Of a stretch of DNA of 64,000 nt, positions 63,134 through 64,000 are shown in pieces. This DNA comes from Solwaraspora sp. WMMD791 (lineage in GTDB: Bacteria > Actinomycetota > Actinomycetes > Mycobacteriales > Micromonosporaceae). The position numbers were made by a program, and so were the translations under genes. The notes below the pieces were generated by a model. It was given only the letters and a program-made list of their open reading frames with translations. It had not been told where the DNA came from and searched no databases. The first letter of the stretch is position 1. Every line of letters starts with the position of its first letter. The DNA lies in assembly GCF_029581195.1 (NCBI RefSeq), contig NZ_CP120737.1, forward strand, positions 992,001-1,056,000, read 5' to 3'.

Positions 63134-64000
63134 TCACAGCACCACCACCCGCGGATACGGATGCCGCAGAAAATCGTGGTGCGAAATGTCCCACCCGTAG
63201 GCACCCGCCCGGTCGAACACCACCACGTCCCCGATCCGCAACCGCCCCACCACCAGCCCCCGGCACAACACGTCCCGCGGCGTACACAACTCACCAGCCA
63301 CATCCACCGCGGCCCCCGCCACCTGCGCCCGCGCGAACGGATACGGCCACCGGTCCACCGGCACCACCGCGAACGGATGGTCGTAACCCCACGCCGCCGG
63401 CAACCGGAAATGATGCGTCCCACCCCGCACCACCGCGAACCACCGGCCCTGCGTGCACTTCACATCCACCACCTGCGCCGCGTACCAGCCGGCCTCCGCC
63501 GCCAACCACCGACCCGGCTCGAACACCAACCGCAGCCCCGCCGGCAGCACCAACCCCGCCAACCCCGCACCGAACGCCGCCAGGTCGAACCGGCCGCCAC
63601 CGACATAGTCCACCCCGAACCCGCCGCCCACGTTCACGTACTCCACCGGCACCCCGAACCGGCGGCCGGCCGCCACCGCCCACGCCACCGCCGCCACCAC
63701 GAACCGCGCGTGCGCCACCGCGTCCAGGTTGTTCGACACCGCGTGCAGGCTGAACCCCACCAGCCGCACCCCCGACAACCCCGCCGCCACCGCCACCACC
63801 TCACCCAGCTGCGCCTCGTCCACCCCGAACTGTGTCGCCACCCCCGCCATCGCGTGACTACCCGACAACCCGCCACCCGGCCGGTTCACCCGCACCGCCA
63901 CCTCCACCCGCCGACCCGCCGACCGCGCCACCACATCCAACCGCCGCAACTCCGACACACTCTCCACGTTCACCAACGCCCCCGCCGCCACCGCCGCCGC
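63134..64000 (-). CDS. Fold-type III PLP-dependent decarboxylase, 5' end cut by window
   Basis: At least 288 residues, missing the N-terminal part with the PLP lysine. Visible segments are HAMAGVATQFGVDEAQ, GFSLHAVSNNLDAVAHA (the usual HVGSQ-like site), VNVGGGFGVDY, LVFEPGRWLAAEAGWY and the C-terminal LCTPRDVLCRGLVVGRLRIGD with GAYGWDISHHDFLRH. The form is that of Orn/Lys/DAP decarboxylases, especially those in siderophore pathways (SbnH-like). The substrate cannot be settled. Convergent with def, 6 bp apart. Confidence 0.82.
   Translation of the reverse strand, partial: AAAVAAGALVNVESVSELRRLDVVARSAGRRVEVAVRVNRPGGGLSGSHAMAGVATQFGVDEAQLGEVVAVAAGLSGVRLVGFSLHAVSNNLDAVAHARFVVAAVAWAVAAGRRFGVPVEYVNVGGGFGVDYVGGGRFDLAAFGAGLAGLVLPAGLRLVFEPGRWLAAEAGWYAAQVVDVKCTQGRWFAVVRGGTHHFRLPAAWGYDHPFAVVPVDRWPYPFARAQVAGAAVDVAGELCTPRDVLCRGLVVGRLRIGDVVVFDRAGAYGWDISHHDFLRHPYPRVVVL

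Noticed and set aside
1-64000. tRNA, rRNA, insertion sequences, integrases or prophage genes
   Set aside because: Looked for cloverleaf-like, rRNA-like and transposase-like sequence; none was seen.

Overview
The window is very GC-rich and gene-dense. It uses GTG and TTG starts often, has many 1-14 bp gene overlaps, mycothiol-type formaldehyde detoxification, DUF1707, DUF5999 and YcnI/CopCD proteins, and the actinobacterial block gcvH-garA-ftsR-DUF151-merR-gcvP. This points to an actinomycete chromosome, most likely Micromonosporaceae; the family is inferred from style and gene content, not from a marker gene. I see no rRNA, tRNA, insertion sequence, prophage or CRISPR array.

Layout. 0-6 kb: truncated fruK with its DeoR regulator, a NarL-type two-component pair whose kinase is internally duplicated, and a CPBP protease. 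6-26.5 kb: an exopolysaccharide/glycoconjugate region with homologues of the whole PglF-E-D-C route to an undecaprenyl-linked diamino-trideoxy sugar, a Wzc-type tyrosine kinase, its low-molecular-weight phosphatase, two GT4 glycosyltransferases and a nucleotide-sugar 6-dehydrogenase. It is interrupted by an SCP2-glycogen-debranching fusion with an aldonolactone oxidase, a roadblock protein, a siderophore-type ABC ATPase under a probable iron box, and a D-threonine-aldolase-like enzyme. No Wzx, Wzy or Wza is visible.

26.5-35.9 kb: mostly envelope, regulatory and unknown genes (double GNAT, DUF1707, lipoprotein, KstR2-like TetR, small HTH protein, secreted beta-propeller, divergent ECF sigma/anti-sigma). 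Two unusually long perfect hairpins separate genes here. 35.9-38.6 kb: mycothiol-dependent formaldehyde oxidation (mscR plus metallo-hydrolase) and an enoyl-CoA hydratase. 38.7-43.5 kb: a complete operon for the osmolyte N-acetylglutaminylglutamine amide (asnO-ngg-M42 peptidase). 43.9-52.9 kb: accessory genes including STAS, DUF4142, YcnI, CopCD, a P450 with a frameshifted ferredoxin, DUF305, a five-copy 25-bp tandem repeat and one copy of a 25-bp motif also found at 31.5 kb.

53-62 kb: the conserved block CDP-alcohol phosphatidyltransferase, DUF881, small basic protein, DUF881, gcvH, garA, ftsR, DUF151, merR, glycine riboswitch, gcvP. It joins the glycine cleavage system to FHA-based control of central carbon/nitrogen metabolism and to cell-division-type regulators. 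62-64 kb: DUF5999, peptide deformylase and a truncated fold-type III PLP decarboxylase. The plus strand switches from G-rich to C-rich at about 62.1-62.6 kb.
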